NCBI GenBank assembly: GCA_900752425.1
Contig: CAADVE010000140.1
Span: 1-7,813, forward strand
Direction: 5' to 3'
Origin: an uncultured Collinsella sp.
GTDB lineage: Bacteria; Actinomycetota; Coriobacteriia; Coriobacteriales; Coriobacteriaceae
DNA: 7,813 nucleotides
Below are positions 7,097 through 7,813 of the stretch, piece by piece. Position 1 is the stretch's first letter. The number at the start of each line of letters is the position of its first letter. Under the pieces are notes generated by a model. That model saw only the letters and a list, made by a program, of their open reading frames with translations. It did no database searches and was not told where the DNA came from. The position numbers and the translations under genes are program-made.

Positions 7097-7813
7097 TTAT
7101 AAAACGATGCCGTCCATGGAGTTGGCGACATTCTCGACCAGCCCGGCGCGCACGGCTTCGGCCGCCGCAAGCGTACCGTTTTTAACAGCCTCGACCGAGG
7201 TGGCACCATGGCCGATCAGGACCACGCCGCGCAGGCCCAAAAGAATCGCGCCGCCCTTGGCGTCGCCCGAAAGCTTGGCTTTAATCTCGCGCATCTGCTT
7301 TTTGATGAGCAGCGCGGCGATCTTGGTGCCGAGCGAGGCCATAAAGGCACCCTTGAGTTCCTGCAGCAAAAACTTGGCAGCGCCCTCGGTGGCCTTGAGC
7401 GCGATGTTGCCCGACATGCCGTCGGCGACCACGACGTCAAAATTGCCCGACGTAAGATCGGTGCCCTCGCAGTTACCAACAAAGCCGGGAACGGCGGCTT
7501 TCATGGCCGGGGAGCAGGCCTTGGTAAAGTTGGAGCCCTTCTCGTCCTCGGTGCCGTTGGCAAGCAGGCCCACGCGGGGATGCTCGATGCCCAGGACGAC
7601 GCGGGCATAGGCGCTACCCATCTGAGCAAAACGCACCATGTCATCGACCTCGACATCGGGGTTGGCGCCCATATCGCACAGCACCGTCAGACCGCCGGCG
7701 CGATTGGGCAGCGCATTGGTCAGACAGGGGCGCACCGGCTGCTTCTTGCCTTCGGCCTGATACCTAAACGGCGTCACGTAGGCGGTGGCAGCGGCGGTCA
7801 TGGCGCCGGTGGA
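7097..7813 (-). CDS. plsX: Phosphate acyltransferase PlsX (3' part)
   Basis: PlsX converts acyl-ACP and phosphate to acyl-phosphate, the donor used by PlsY in the first acylation of glycerol-3-phosphate. It acts as a peripheral membrane enzyme in phospholipid synthesis. The visible 238 codons begin with STGAMTAAA, matching the conserved SAGNTGA motif of the family. They continue through CDMGANPDVEVDDMVRFA, RVGLLANGTEDEKGS, GNCEGTDL and VVADGMSGNIALK to the C-terminal GGAILLGLRGVVLIGHG. Family proteins are about 330-340 residues, so roughly 95-100 N-terminal residues lie beyond the right edge and the true start is not visible. The Met at 7801 is internal. The reading frame is intact to its TAA. 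The next gene downstream is acpP, with no fabD or fabG in between. Confidence 0.95.
   Translation of the reverse strand, partial: STGAMTAAATAYVTPFRYQAEGKKQPVRPCLTNALPNRAGGLTVLCDMGANPDVEVDDMVRFAQMGSAYARVVLGIEHPRVGLLANGTEDEKGSNFTKACSPAMKAAVPGFVGNCEGTDLTSGNFDVVVADGMSGNIALKATEGAAKFLLQELKGAFMASLGTKIAALLIKKQMREIKAKLSGDAKGGAILLGLRGVVLIGHGATSVEAVKNGTLAAAEAVRAGLVENVANSMDGIVL

Noticed and set aside
5005..7810. Possible novel or mobile system in the window
   Set aside because: All coding space is filled by intact housekeeping genes in one orientation. There are no transposase, integrase, direct-repeat array or tRNA signals, and the composition looks uniform.

Overview
The window holds a conserved housekeeping cluster with every gene on the minus strand. 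In order of transcription (right to left) it contains plsX (3' part only), acpP, rnc, smc, ftsY and ffh. The high G+C composition, the compact plsX-acpP-rnc-smc-ftsY-ffh order and the protein sequences suggest a high-GC Gram-positive, most plausibly an actinobacterium of class Coriobacteriia (Collinsella-like). That placement is an inference from recall, not a database match. Firmicutes such as Bacillus have a similar string, but with fabD and fabG between plsX and acpP and ylxM before ffh. Those genes are absent here.

Layout. Positions 7813-7097 carry the C-terminal 238 codons of PlsX (phospholipid synthesis), and the gene runs off the right edge. A 113-nt gap (7096-6984) is the only sizeable non-coding stretch inside the cluster. 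It contains a perfect 22-bp palindrome, a U-rich stretch just after it and a possible -10 box. acpP (6983-6741), rnc (6737-6012), smc (6001-2465), ftsY (2465-1548) and ffh (1537-62) then follow with gaps of 3, 10, -1 and 10 nt, so they look like one translationally coupled operon. A strong 17-bp hairpin at 2-41 closes the cluster after ffh. No stretch over 300 bases lacks a gene.

How the genes relate. PlsX and ACP supply membrane lipid synthesis. RNase III processes structured RNA. SMC organises and segregates the chromosome. FtsY and Ffh are the receptor and the signal-recognition GTPase for co-translational membrane targeting. The cluster therefore joins envelope growth, chromosome segregation and membrane protein insertion.

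I found no mobile element, CRISPR array, tRNA, rRNA or novel multi-gene system. The points worth a second look are sequence variants at usually invariant sites: Asn instead of Asp before the ACP phosphopantetheine serine, Asn in place of a catalytic Asp in RNase III, and changed residues in the Ffh RNA-binding motif. The palindromic plsX-acpP spacer is the fourth.
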